From: Candidatus Falkowbacteria bacterium UBA2355
Lineage (GTDB): Bacteria > Patescibacteriota > Patescibacteriia > Patescibacteriales > Patescibacteriaceae
Length of the DNA stretch: 15,387 nt
Direction: 5' to 3'
Assembly (NCBI GenBank): GCA_002344425.1
Contig: DDTV01000022.1
Span: forward strand, 1-15,387
Position 1 is the first letter of the stretch. Each line of letters begins with the position of its first letter. Both the position numbers and the translations under genes were made by a program. The notes under the pieces were generated by a model. The model had not been told where the DNA came from, made no database searches, and worked only from the letters and a program-made list of their open reading frames with translations. Positions 1 to 7,753 of this stretch are shown piece after piece.

Positions 1-780
1 ATCTTTATTGTTGCCATAAAGATCATCGCCGACTACCGGATGATTATAGGCCGCGCAATGCGCGCGAATTTGGTGGGTGCGGCCGGTTTTAATCAGCAGA
101 GACAAAAGGGTGTAGTTATAAAAACGCTTTTCAACGTTGAATTCGGTAATGGCGGCTTTGCCGACTTGATTTTCCGGGCGCGCCGCCATTCTATAACCCT
201 TGCTTGATCGGTCAAGACGGAATCTGATTTCTCCTTCCTCCGGAATAACTTCGCCGTAAACCAAAGCGCGATAGCGCTTAGAAATTGTCCGCTTTTGGAA
301 TTGCTGTTTCAAATTATCAAAAGACGTTTGCGTTTTAGCGAGAACGACGAGGCCGCTGACATCTTTATCCAAGCGGTGAACAATGCCGGGGCGATTCGGA
401 TCTTCGCCGACTTTAACGGCTTTGGGACAACGGTCTAAGAACCAATCAACCACCGAGACGCGCCCATCGCGTTCCGTGCCATGCATTAATAATCCGGCCG
501 GTTTATTAATAACGATATAGTCGGCCGTTTCGGCGATTATGGGAATTTCCGGCAGGGCCGTCAGCTTTTTTTCTCCGCTGGGTTTTGCTTTGGCCATTGT
601 CAATTCAACGCTGTCTCCTTCTTTAACCAAGCGATGCGCCGTTGCCGCCGCTCCGTTTAAGGAGACTTCGCCGGCTTTGAGAATTTTTTGAACCTGACTG
701 CGCGACAAGTCGAGCAGAGTTGCCAAGACAGTATCGAGACGCTGGCCTGCGGATTCGGATTTGATAGTGAATTTTTTCAT
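1..780 (-). CDS. rluD: RluD/RluA-family 23S rRNA pseudouridine synthase, 3' end beyond the window
   Basis: Translating the minus strand from the ATG at 780-778 gives an uninterrupted 260-codon reading frame that leaves the window at position 1, so roughly the last 50 residues are missing. Residues about 1-60 form an S4 RNA-binding domain (RLDTVLA ... SRSQVQKILKAGEV ... VNG-type loop). The catalytic domain follows: INKPAGLLMH near residue 92, GIVHRLDKDVSGL with the catalytic Asp at about 138, and KTGRTHQIRAH near 231. These are the family's hallmark motifs. Enzymes of this type isomerise specific uridines in large-subunit rRNA to pseudouridine during ribosome assembly in the cytoplasm. The start overlaps the stop of the upstream glycosyltransferase (ATGA at 777-780), so the two are probably translationally coupled. 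RluD versus another RluA-family member cannot be settled from sequence alone; the S4 domain favours RluD/RluC/RluB-like proteins over RluA. Confidence 0.93.
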   Translation of the reverse strand, partial: MKKFTIKSESAGQRLDTVLATLLDLSRSQVQKILKAGEVSLNGAAATAHRLVKEGDSVELTMAKAKPSGEKKLTALPEIPIIAETADYIVINKPAGLLMHGTERDGRVSVVDWFLDRCPKAVKVGEDPNRPGIVHRLDKDVSGLVVLAKTQTSFDNLKQQFQKRTISKRYRALVYGEVIPEEGEIRFRLDRSSKGYRMAARPENQVGKAAITEFNVEKRFYNYTLLSLLIKTGRTHQIRAHCAAYNHPVVGDDLYGNNKD

Positions 781-1811
781 GATAATAATTTAGTGATCGT
801 TTCGGCAAAACGATCAAATGAGAATTGCGGCGCCAATCGACGCGCCTCGTTACCGAGCTTCTGGCACAAATCTTCATCTTGCTGCAATTTTATAATTTGA
901 CGAGCCAAGGTTTCCGGATCACAAACATCTATCAAAGCGCCGGCTTTGGGACTGACAATATCTCCTAACCAATCGAGTTGCGGCCCCAGAATCGGCAAAC
1001 CGACGCTCATGGCGCTTATCGCCCAAGCCGCGTCGCTCAAAGATGCTTTGTCATTAGCCATAACATAAACATCGAATTGATTGACCCAGCGTGAAAAATC
1101 AAGTGCCGGTCCAGCCAGCCAAACCTTTCTTTCTAGGTTCATGCGGCGAATCAACCATTGAATTTGCGGCCGATTTTTTCCTTCTCCCAAAATAACCAAT
1201 TCGATAATCGGACAAACGCTTTGCGCAATCGACAAAGCCGACAATAATCTTTCGGCTTGCACTTTGGGCAAACCGTACAAAACCGCGCCGACGACAAAAC
1301 GGCCGCGTTCGCGCTGTACCGCCAAAGTTTTGAAAATAGAATCTTGTTGCAGTGACAAGTGAGTTGAAGCAACTGGAACAACGTGAATCCGATCATGACC
1401 AAGCAATTTTTTCATTTTCTCCGCGGCGCTTGCCCCGAAAACGATAAGTTCGGCGCGACGAGAGGCCAGGGCATATAATTTTTTCAATAAAGCCGAGAAA
1501 AGTTCGGGTTTACTGTCCGGGTATTCAAGCCAAAAAATTTTTGATTTTAAAGGGAACAAGGAATACATTATTTTTTCCGGCCAATTTACCAAAAGAATGG
1601 TTTCTGGTTTTTGAAACCAAACCCTGAAAATAAACCACATTGTCCTTGGCCGACCCAGCGGCCAATGTTCATGCACTGCGCGGCGGCGCAAGCGACGCGA
1701 AGCAGTGGCCAAAAAAAAGGCCTTACCCCGAGATTTGAAATATGACAATAAATCACCGAGCAAATCCTGCCTGCCAAGAGAGCTGGAAACGACTAACAAT
1801 TTATAACTCAT
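777..1811 (-). CDS. GT4-like glycosyltransferase with degenerate EX7E motif
   Basis: This 344-residue cytoplasmic protein has the two-Rossmann-domain layout of GT-B glycosyltransferases. The N-terminal strand is MSYKLLVVSSS. The C-terminal half carries the GT4 donor-binding landmarks: FVVGAVLYGLPKVQ at about 172-185, IIELVILGEGKNRPQIQWLI (about 202-221), VWLAGPALDFSRWVNQFDVYV (about 230-250), then SAMSVGLPILG (266-276) and a C-terminal return helix. By family knowledge it would transfer a sugar from a nucleotide donor to a glycan or lipid acceptor. The usual acidic pair (EX7E) is absent: the aligned positions are Leu258 and Ser266. Donor use or activity may therefore be atypical. It overlaps the flippase upstream by an ATGA junction and rluD downstream in the same way, so it is the middle gene of a tightly packed operon. 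The substrate cannot be read from the sequence. Confidence 0.8.
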   Translation of the reverse strand: MSYKLLVVSSSLGRQDLLGDLLSYFKSRGKAFFLATASRRLRRRAVHEHWPLGRPRTMWFIFRVWFQKPETILLVNWPEKIMYSLFPLKSKIFWLEYPDSKPELFSALLKKLYALASRRAELIVFGASAAEKMKKLLGHDRIHVVPVASTHLSLQQDSIFKTLAVQRERGRFVVGAVLYGLPKVQAERLLSALSIAQSVCPIIELVILGEGKNRPQIQWLIRRMNLERKVWLAGPALDFSRWVNQFDVYVMANDKASLSDAAWAISAMSVGLPILGPQLDWLGDIVSPKAGALIDVCDPETLARQIIKLQQDEDLCQKLGNEARRLAPQFSFDRFAETITKLLS

Positions 1812-3253
1812 ACGCTGCGGCTCTTACCGGTTAACATCTCTCTGATTTCCGACCAACTGATCGCTTTAATAGCCAAAATTATCGCGCCGTAAAGCGCGGC
1901 GCCGGTAACAATGGCTATGCTTAAACCTGAAACTGTTTGAAAATCAATCGGTAAAAATTTAATAAGCGCGCCCATTGCCAAAGCCGCCAGCAAGGCTTTG
2001 AAAAAAACATTCCAGCGGGCCGTTAATTTGCCATAGCGCCGCACCAACCACCAAGCGCCGAGCGTAATAGCTATTTCGCTGTAAACGGTAACCCAGGCGG
2101 CGCCGATATAAGAAAAGCGCGGAATGAAAATCAAATATAGAACCAGGGCCGTTAAAGCGGTAAAAAGATAAGCGCCGATCAGCTTGCGCTGGGAGTTGAA
2201 ACTTATCATCGTGTAACTGAAAAAAGAACTGAAGAAAACTCCGCCAACCGCAAAAATCAAAATTTCCAAAATGGGTCCGGCGCCGACAAAATCAGTTCCC
2301 GCAACAACGGCCATAATCGGAGTCGCCAAAACATAGCCGCCTATAATCGCCGGCCAAACCAAGAGTGAGGTTGCGTCAAAAATCTTTTGCCAAGCGCGCG
2401 AATAATCTTCGCGGGCGCCGGATTGCCAACGCATAGACAATATCGGCAAAATTGTTCCGCCGATCATAAAAGGAATCGCCACCAAAACATCGACTACTTT
2501 ATAAGCGGCGCCGTACAAACCGACATCGGTCGGAGATTTCAACAATGATAAAAGCAAGGTATCGGTCTTAAGATAAACCAAATTCAAAACAATAGTCAGA
2601 ACGAGCGGCCAAGCTCGGCTCATGATATCGGACCATAATGACCAATCAAAAGCAAAACCGATTTTGGCGTAAGGTCGAGAATAGTAATAATGGATAAAAA
2701 AACTGACGCCGTTAGCTATGGCCATTGACCACAAAATTCCCATCAGTCCCCAATCAAACCACAAAACCAGAGCCGTGGCGGCAAACATTACTAAGCGGCT
2801 GACAACTTCGGCCACGGCGATTCGGTCGGCGCGCAATTCTTTTTGGAAGAGACTGACAAAAACCTGATTGAGCAAAACGAAAAAGAAGGCCAAAGCCGTG
2901 ACGGCAATGCCTTGTTTAACAATCGGATCATAGGGAAAGAAAACAACGATCAAAGGCGCAATCAATAAAATCGCCGCGGCGCTCAAAACCCGAAAAGCAA
3001 AAAGATTGCTTAAAATGCGAGCTTGATTGGCTCCCGGACGGCTGATTAATTGAGTGGTCACCAAAGTCAGCCCCAGGTCGCCGGCAATGCTGAAAAAGGT
3101 GACAAAGGTCAGGGCGGTCGTATAATAACCAAAACCGTAATTACCCAAATAACGGGTAATCAAAGCGACAACCGCCAAGCTGACCAAGGTGCCGACTATT
3201 TTACTTATAACTTGAATACCGGTATTAAAAGCGATTTTTGCGGACAATGCCAT
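1808..3253 (-). CDS. Polysaccharide flippase, Wzx/MATE-like (MOP superfamily)
   Basis: A 481-residue, almost wholly hydrophobic protein with about 12-14 predicted membrane helices separated by short basic loops. This matches the length and pattern of Wzx/RfbX-type lipid-linked oligosaccharide flippases. The start (MALSAKIAFNTGIQVISKIVGTLVSLAVVALITRYLGNYGFGYYTTALTFV, beginning at residue 1) is a typical family N-terminus with an amphipathic entry helix and a conserved RYLG..GFG turn. Another recognisable stretch is LKTDTLLLS..KSPTDVGLYGAAYKVVD, around residues 226-252, which is characteristic of these transporters. By family knowledge it moves undecaprenyl-linked glycan precursors, or similar lipids, across the cytoplasmic membrane. 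The adjacent glycosyltransferase supports an envelope-glycan role. It is the first gene of the minus-strand operon and diverges from the pilin gene across an AT-rich 79-base region. MurJ is an alternative within the same superfamily, but the overall pattern favours Wzx-like. Confidence 0.88.
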   Translation of the reverse strand: MALSAKIAFNTGIQVISKIVGTLVSLAVVALITRYLGNYGFGYYTTALTFVTFFSIAGDLGLTLVTTQLISRPGANQARILSNLFAFRVLSAAAILLIAPLIVVFFPYDPIVKQGIAVTALAFFFVLLNQVFVSLFQKELRADRIAVAEVVSRLVMFAATALVLWFDWGLMGILWSMAIANGVSFFIHYYYSRPYAKIGFAFDWSLWSDIMSRAWPLVLTIVLNLVYLKTDTLLLSLLKSPTDVGLYGAAYKVVDVLVAIPFMIGGTILPILSMRWQSGAREDYSRAWQKIFDATSLLVWPAIIGGYVLATPIMAVVAGTDFVGAGPILEILIFAVGGVFFSSFFSYTMISFNSQRKLIGAYLFTALTALVLYLIFIPRFSYIGAAWVTVYSEIAITLGAWWLVRRYGKLTARWNVFFKALLAALAMGALIKFLPIDFQTVSGLSIAIVTGAALYGAIILAIKAISWSEIREMLTGKSRSV

Positions 3254-3332
3254 AGTTTGGATAAGTGGACTTTAGACTGAGGCTATAATATAATAAAAAT
3301 AGACTAATTATAAGAAATTATACCATACCTTT
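3254..3332. promoter_or_regulatory. Divergent promoter region between flippase operon and pilin operon
   Basis: This AT-rich 79-base gap separates two divergent operons. On the plus strand a perfect TATAAT lies at 3284-3289, about 44 bases before the pilin ATG, but I see no good -35 at 16-18 bases. On the minus strand TATAAT occurs at 3312-3307 and again at 3322-3317, also without convincing -35 boxes. Neither start codon has a Shine-Dalgarno sequence. The -10-like elements are directly visible; their use is inference. Confidence 0.4.
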
Positions 3333-3734
3333 ATGATCGCCGCTAAAGCATATTTTGCCGCATTTTTGATGGCTCTAAGCCTGGCTACGGCAGTGCCGGC
3401 GCAGGCCGGCTCCTTCCTTGAACGTGCTCAGGAAGGCGGTTTGAATACTATTGGCGCTGATGCCTACGGAGAGGATGGCGAGCCCAGTAAAAGTCTACAG
3501 TCCATTATCGCTTCTTTGGTAAAAGTTCTGCTTGGAGTTTTGGGTCTTATCTTCGTCGTACTCTTAATCGCCGCCGGTTTCAAATACATGACTTCGGCCG
3601 GTAATCAGGAAAAAATCGATGAGGCCGTCCATCAAATTCGCAATGCCGTTATCGGTTTGATTATTATCGTTTGCGCCTATTCGATAACTTACTTCATCAC
3701 GGTACGGATTCTGCCCAATATAGTTAACGATTAG
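3333..3734 (+). CDS. T4SS pilin-like small membrane protein (TrbC/VirB2-like, CPR type)
   Basis: A 133-residue protein with a signal peptide (hydrophobic about 5-20, likely cleavage at AQA|G after residue 25), a short acidic linker, and two membrane helices at about 60-82 and 103-126. The helices are joined by a basic/polar loop, AGFKYMTSAGNQEKIDEAV. The motif GFKYMTSAGN..KI..A...IRNAVIGLIIIV is the recurrent pattern of the small pilin-like proteins often found in Patescibacteria and related to TrbC/VirB2 pilins of type IV secretion systems. By family analogy it would be an inner-membrane or pilus-subunit protein. No secretion ATPase or other T4SS gene is visible in the window, so participation in a secretion machine is not shown. 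It is the first gene of a plus-strand operon, with the glycoside hydrolase starting 2 bases after its stop. Confidence 0.8.
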   Translation: MIAAKAYFAAFLMALSLATAVPAQAGSFLERAQEGGLNTIGADAYGEDGEPSKSLQSIIASLVKVLLGVLGLIFVVLLIAAGFKYMTSAGNQEKIDEAVHQIRNAVIGLIIIVCAYSITYFITVRILPNIVND

Positions 3735-3736
3735 CC

Positions 3737-4738
3737 ATGCATTTTTTCTCACGTCTCAAATATATCGTCTGGGTCATAGTCGGACTGTTTTTTCTTGCTT
3801 TTATTTTTAGTTGGACGACAACTTACGAACCTGAAGAATTGGACTACGGTTTAACCTATTCTCTTAAGCAGAGCCGCGACTTGGGATTTGATTGGCAGAC
3901 AGTTTATACTGCCATGCTCGATGAATTGAAAGTCGAAAAATTGCGCTTGCCGGCTTATTGGGACGAACTGGAAGCGACCCGGGGTCAATATGATTGGAGC
4001 GCGCTTGATTGGCAAATTGATGAGGCTGAAAAGCGCGGCGTTGAATTGATTATCGTTATAGGCCAACGCGTGCCTCGTTGGCCCGAATGTCACTTGCCTG
4101 ATTGGGCGGAGTCGCTCAATGAAGCCGATCGTCAAGCCGCCACCCTAGAGCACATCACGCAAACAATAACCCGTTATAAAAACAATGCGGCGATACGCTA
4201 CTGGCAAATCGAGAATGAACCTTTCTTAAAATACTTCGGAACCTGCCCTGAGTTTGATAAAAAATTCTTGGATCGAGAAATCGCCTTGGCTCATTCCCTT
4301 GATACTCGGCCGATCATCGTAACGGATTCTGGAGAATTATCGCTTTGGATTCCGGCGGCGCGGCGCGCCGATATTTTCGGAACAACTATGTATCTTAATA
4401 CCTACTCTCGCGTGATGCAAAGTTACATTCGCTACCCGATTACGGAAGTTTTTTTCAGAATCAAGAAAAACATTACCAATCTCTTTGCCAATCCGCAGGA
4501 CTGGATAGTTATCGAACTTCAGGGTGAACCATGGGGCAAACAAGCTTTCCAAACCCTGACTAAAAAAGAACGCGAACAAACCATGAGCGAGGAAAAATTT
4601 CAGGAAATGATTGATTTTCTGCCAAAAACCGGTTTTAAAACTTTTTATTGGTGGGGCGTTGAATATTGGTATTGGGAAAAAGAAACGCAACATAATCCTT
4701 TCTATTGGGACAAAGCCAAACAATTATTTCAAAATTAA
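3737..4738 (+). CDS. Membrane-anchored clan GH-A glycoside hydrolase (GH5/GH39-like TIM barrel)
   Basis: A 333-residue protein with an N-terminal membrane anchor (about residues 8-27) that would place the rest outside the membrane. The remainder reads as a (beta/alpha)8 barrel of clan GH-A. An early strand ends KLRLPAYWDELEATRGQYDWSALD (about 68-91), the typical start-of-barrel pattern in which the enzyme loop precedes a YDW. Strand 4 ends in WQIENEP, with Glu161 of the N-E-P motif as the expected acid/base. A later strand ends WIVIELQGEPW, with Glu260 the best nucleophile candidate and Glu264 the alternative. An aromatic strand, FYWWGVEYWYW (303-313), matches the barrel-8 substrate wall. This suggests a retaining beta-glycosidase; the sugar and exact GH family cannot be read. 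It lies 2 bases after the pilin gene and 3 bases before the ROK kinase, so the three are probably one transcript. Confidence 0.8.
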   Translation: MHFFSRLKYIVWVIVGLFFLAFIFSWTTTYEPEELDYGLTYSLKQSRDLGFDWQTVYTAMLDELKVEKLRLPAYWDELEATRGQYDWSALDWQIDEAEKRGVELIIVIGQRVPRWPECHLPDWAESLNEADRQAATLEHITQTITRYKNNAAIRYWQIENEPFLKYFGTCPEFDKKFLDREIALAHSLDTRPIIVTDSGELSLWIPAARRADIFGTTMYLNTYSRVMQSYIRYPITEVFFRIKKNITNLFANPQDWIVIELQGEPWGKQAFQTLTKKEREQTMSEEKFQEMIDFLPKTGFKTFYWWGVEYWYWEKETQHNPFYWDKAKQLFQN

Positions 4739-4741
4739 TTT

Positions 4742-5611
4742 ATGAGCTCTGAAAAAACTTATCGTATCGGGCTTGATGTCGGCGGAACCAAAATCGCCGG
4801 AGTTTTGCTTGATGCTAAAAATCGAGTTATAGAGCATTTGATATTAGCGACGCCCAAAGACAATCTCGAACATTTTCTGATTATGCTGCAAGCGGCGGCT
4901 CAGCCGCTCATCCAGCGAATAGAGAAATCAAAAGGCGTTTTATTGGGCATCGGTCTCGGCGCGCCCGGACCGGTCGACACTGAAAAACAACAAATTATTG
5001 TCGCGCCAAACCTGCCTTTATTAAATAAAGTCAAACTCGGCGAATTATTGCTCGAACGACTTAACCGCAAAGAACTACCCTGTCGTTTAGACAATGACGC
5101 TAACTGTTTTGTTCGCGCCGAAGGCATCATAGGAGCCGGCAAGGGTTCGAAAAATTTTTACGGCTTAACAATCGGAACCGGTATCGGCGGCGGTTGGTGG
5201 CACGAAGGAGAAGTTTATTACGGACATCACGGCGCGGCGTCGGAACCCGGGCATCTGGTGGTCGATTTCGATCAATTGATTACGCTTGAACAAGCCTATC
5301 ATAAGTTGTTGCAAAACAATCCGGCCTTGATGGCCGAAGAAGCTTATCGCGGCGATATTATGGCTGAACAACGTTTTGAAGAAATCGGCGCCTATCTCGG
5401 CATTGCCTTCTCCACGATTGTCAATCTTTTCGATCCGGAAATGATAATTCTAGGCGGCGGCGCCTTGGCCTCGAGCGATCTCTTCCTTAAAGCCGCCAAA
5501 GAAAATCTGAAAAAACATACTTTTGCACGGCAAGCTCGCAACGTTAAATTAGTGAAAGGCAAGGTCGGTCCCTTTGCGGGCGCGATCGGCGCGGCGTTGA
5601 TGATAAAATAA
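4742..5611 (+). CDS. ROK-family sugar kinase, zinc-cysteine motif missing
   Basis: A 289-residue cytoplasmic protein with the ROK/hexokinase-actin fold. The phosphate-1 loop is IGLDVGGTKIAG (9-20). LDNDANCFVRAE carries the catalytic Asp at residue 119. The phosphate-2 loop is IGTGIGGG (144-151). EPGHLVVD (168-175) is the sugar-contact segment, and ILGGGA (236-241) the adenosine loop. There is no N-terminal helix-turn-helix, so this is a kinase rather than a ROK repressor. Family members usually have a CXCGXXGC zinc motif just after EPGH. Here it is gone: the chain runs straight from EPGHLVVDFDQ into helices, although the His (171) remains. Glucose or another hexose is the likely substrate by family knowledge, unproven here. 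It is the last gene of the plus operon, downstream of a glycosidase that could release its substrate. Confidence 0.87.
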   Translation: MSSEKTYRIGLDVGGTKIAGVLLDAKNRVIEHLILATPKDNLEHFLIMLQAAAQPLIQRIEKSKGVLLGIGLGAPGPVDTEKQQIIVAPNLPLLNKVKLGELLLERLNRKELPCRLDNDANCFVRAEGIIGAGKGSKNFYGLTIGTGIGGGWWHEGEVYYGHHGAASEPGHLVVDFDQLITLEQAYHKLLQNNPALMAEEAYRGDIMAEQRFEEIGAYLGIAFSTIVNLFDPEMIILGGGALASSDLFLKAAKENLKKHTFARQARNVKLVKGKVGPFAGAIGAALMIK

Positions 5612-5646
5612 AAGCGATTTTCTGATATTTATCAAAAAACCGCTTT
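5611..5646. terminator. Hairpin shared by convergent genes (bidirectional terminator)
   Basis: A 36-base near-perfect hairpin overlaps the stop codon of the ROK kinase. AAAGCG (5611-5616) pairs with CGCTTT (5641-5646), TTTT (5618-5621) with AAAA (5636-5639), and TGAT (5623-5626) with ATCA (5631-5634). There are two single mismatches and a 4-base loop. It is followed by AATTT on the plus strand and by a T-rich run (TATTTTA) on the minus strand. It sits exactly between two convergent genes, so it probably ends transcription in both directions. Confidence 0.7.
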
Positions 5647-5649
5647 AAT

Positions 5650-5967
5650 TTAGAGCACCTTGGCTTTAAAATAAGCTACTCTGGTGCTGACTGACTGTTT
5701 GGCTATCGCTTCCTTAATCATATTTCTAGTGACCGGATCTGTGTCTACATAAGCCCAGCTAACTTCCGAAGCCTTTGTTTCGCTGCGATGGATTATTTTT
5801 ATAACTACTATAGTATCGCCTGATTTCACCGAAGCCGGCGCGTTGGAAATTTCAAGCACCTCGCCTGAATCAAGGAGCGAAACTTTGATAGACGGCGTAC
5901 TGCTTATAAACCAATACCCCGCTAAAAACATAATGCATGTAAAGAGCAATATAACAAAAGTTTTCAT
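5650..5967 (-). CDS. Small exported or membrane-anchored protein of unknown function
   Basis: A 105-residue protein that I do not recognise. Residues about 4-22 (FVILLFTCIMFLAGYWFIS) form a hydrophobic signal or anchor. There is no lipobox (the Cys at 11 is inside the helix), so an uncleaved anchor is as likely as a signal peptide. The remaining roughly 80 residues look like a small mixed domain: a beta-rich start (IKVSLLDSGEVLEISNAPASVKSGD), a strand (TIVVIKIIHRSE), and a helix (NMIKEAIAKQS) near the C-terminus. It starts 23 bases after thrS ends, on the same strand. It has a strong GGAGG ribosome-binding site 8 bases before the ATG, which is rare among the genes in this window. It could be transcribed with thrS, but no functional link is evident. 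The reading frame, the SD sequence and the terminator right behind it support it being a real gene. Confidence 0.7.
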   Translation of the reverse strand: MKTFVILLFTCIMFLAGYWFISSTPSIKVSLLDSGEVLEISNAPASVKSGDTIVVIKIIHRSETKASEVSWAYVDTDPVTRNMIKEAIAKQSVSTRVAYFKAKVL

Positions 5968-5975
5968 TGCTCACT

Positions 5976-5980
5976 CCTCC
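5976..5980 (-). promoter_or_regulatory. Strong Shine-Dalgarno of the small exported gene
   Basis: The minus strand reads GGAGG followed by 8 bases and then ATG at 5967. It is the only textbook Shine-Dalgarno I find in front of any gene in the window, and it fixes the start of the small exported protein. Confidence 0.75.
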
Positions 5981-5990
5981 CTTCTCGGTT

Positions 5991-7745
5991 TTATGACCGA
6001 TTTTTTATTTTGTTTGAAATTTGTTTTATAAACTCTACCTTGTCCCATTCTTTGGCTTCCCGTTCTCCCCTTTCACGGACGAATAATTTATCGGAATTCA
6101 TTTCCTTATCGCCGATAACCAACATATAAGGAACCTTTTCATTAGAAGCCTTGCGAATTTTATTGCCGACGGTTTCATTGGAAATATCAAGGCTGACACG
6201 GAAGCCATGGGTTTTCATTTCTTCTGCTAATTTAGAGCAAAAATCTATATGAACATCAGCTACGGATAAAAGTTTGATTTGAACCGGAGACAACCAAACC
6301 GGGAAATTGCCAGCATATTGTTCAATCAAAAAACCGATGAATCTTTCATGAGTGCCGAGCGGCGCGCGGTGAATGCAAATCGGCGTAGCAAAATCGCCTT
6401 CGCTGGTTTTATATTTAAGACCGAAACGCTCGGGAACGGCGAAATCAACTTGGTTGGTCGCCAAGGTAAATTCTCGTCCAATTGCGCTGTAAACTTGAAC
6501 ATCTATTTTGGGTCCGTAAAAAGCGGCTTCATCGGGAATTTCAACATAAGGAATATTGGAATCAATTAAAACTTGCCGCACCATGTCCTCGGTTTCTTTC
6601 CATAACTTCGCGTTATCAACATATTTCTGGCCCAGCTTTTCAGGAGCATGAGTTGAAAAACGCATAATATATTTTTCAATCCCGAAAATCTTAAAATATT
6701 TAAGATACATTTCATTGACGGCCCTGAACTCATCGGCAAACTGCTCTTTAGTACAATAAATATGGGCGTCATTCATTTGCAAAGAGCGGACGCGCATCAA
6801 ACCGAACAATTCACCGGAATGTTCATAGCGATAACAAGTGCCGTATTCCGCCAAGCGCACCGGCAAATCGCGATAACTCGTATTAAGCTGATCGAAAACC
6901 TTGTGATGATGCGGGCAATTCATCGCCTTAAGATAATAAATTTCTCCATCCATGCTCATCGGCGGGAACATGCTCTCTTCATAATAAGGCAAATGTCCGC
7001 TTTTCAGATACATTGATTGTTTGGCGATATGCGGCGTACGAACGCGCTGATAGCCGGCCGCGAACTCGCTTTCTTTGGCGAGCTTTTCCAATTCTTCAAC
7101 AATAACCGTTCCGTTCGGCAACCATAGAGGCAGGCCGGGCCCGACGTCTTCGTCAAAGGCGAAAATGGACATTTCTTTACCCAGTTTTCTATGATCGCGC
7201 TTCTCGGCTTCTTCAAGCATTAAAAGATAATCTTCAAGTTCTTTCTTGTTCTCAAAACCCAAACCGTAAATACGGGTCAGCATTTTATTCTTTTCGTCGC
7301 CGCGCCAATAAGCACCGGCCAACTTATATAATTTGAAACTTTGCGAATCAATTTCTTTGGTCGATTCGACATGGCCGCCGCGGCACAAATCTTTAAACTT
7401 GCCGATTGTATAAAAACTGACCTGCTTTTCGCCTTGAGAGGCCAGCTCTTCGATTATTTCAATCTTATAGGGCTGATTGTTTTCTTTGGCCCAAGCCAAG
7501 GCCTCTTCAATAGTCGCTTCTTGGCGCGAAAAGGACATATCGGCCTTAATCAATTCCTTCATCCTTTTCTCGATTTTCTCAAAATCTTCTTCACTGATTT
7601 TTACATCATTGAAATCAATATCATAGTACCAGCCATTATCAATATCCGGCCCAATTGCAAACTGAGCCTCGGGATAGGCTTCTTGGATGGCATGAGCCAT
7701 GATATGCGCCAAAGAATGGCGTTTGTTGGACAATGTTGAAGGCAT
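5991..7745 (-). CDS. thrS: Threonyl-tRNA synthetase lacking the TGS domain
   Basis: Class II synthetase that charges tRNA-Thr with threonine in the cytoplasm. From the ATG at 7745 it has 584 residues, against about 640 in most bacteria. It begins directly in the editing domain, so the N-terminal TGS domain is absent. The editing site is intact: HSLAH (His10, His14) and CRGGH (Cys121, His125). The catalytic core follows: motif 2 in CYRYEHSGELFGLMRVRS (near residues 304-321), zinc ligands Cys277 (MNCPHH), His328 (NDAHIYC) and His459 (CIHRAPLG), and motif 3 in the segment after His459 (ERFIGFLIEQ). The C-terminal anticodon-binding domain starts around residue 485 (PVQIKLLSVAD). The in-frame TTG at 7754 was not chosen because it falls inside the best -10 box. 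The gene follows the baseplate J-like gene after 36 bases and has its own promoter candidate. Confidence 0.96.
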   Translation of the reverse strand: MPSTLSNKRHSLAHIMAHAIQEAYPEAQFAIGPDIDNGWYYDIDFNDVKISEEDFEKIEKRMKELIKADMSFSRQEATIEEALAWAKENNQPYKIEIIEELASQGEKQVSFYTIGKFKDLCRGGHVESTKEIDSQSFKLYKLAGAYWRGDEKNKMLTRIYGLGFENKKELEDYLLMLEEAEKRDHRKLGKEMSIFAFDEDVGPGLPLWLPNGTVIVEELEKLAKESEFAAGYQRVRTPHIAKQSMYLKSGHLPYYEESMFPPMSMDGEIYYLKAMNCPHHHKVFDQLNTSYRDLPVRLAEYGTCYRYEHSGELFGLMRVRSLQMNDAHIYCTKEQFADEFRAVNEMYLKYFKIFGIEKYIMRFSTHAPEKLGQKYVDNAKLWKETEDMVRQVLIDSNIPYVEIPDEAAFYGPKIDVQVYSAIGREFTLATNQVDFAVPERFGLKYKTSEGDFATPICIHRAPLGTHERFIGFLIEQYAGNFPVWLSPVQIKLLSVADVHIDFCSKLAEEMKTHGFRVSLDISNETVGNKIRKASNEKVPYMLVIGDKEMNSDKLFVRERGEREAKEWDKVEFIKQISNKIKNRS

Positions 7746-7753
7746 ATTATTCA

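Noticed and set aside
3256..3270. DnaA-box-like sequence (TTATCCAAA on the minus strand) upstream of the flippase gene
   Set aside because: A single imperfect match with no cluster and no unwinding-type element; not enough to propose an origin, despite parAB in the window.
7341..7739. 132-residue reading frame on the plus strand
   Set aside because: It is antisense to the thrS editing domain, has no recognisable protein features, and is explained by codon structure of the real gene.
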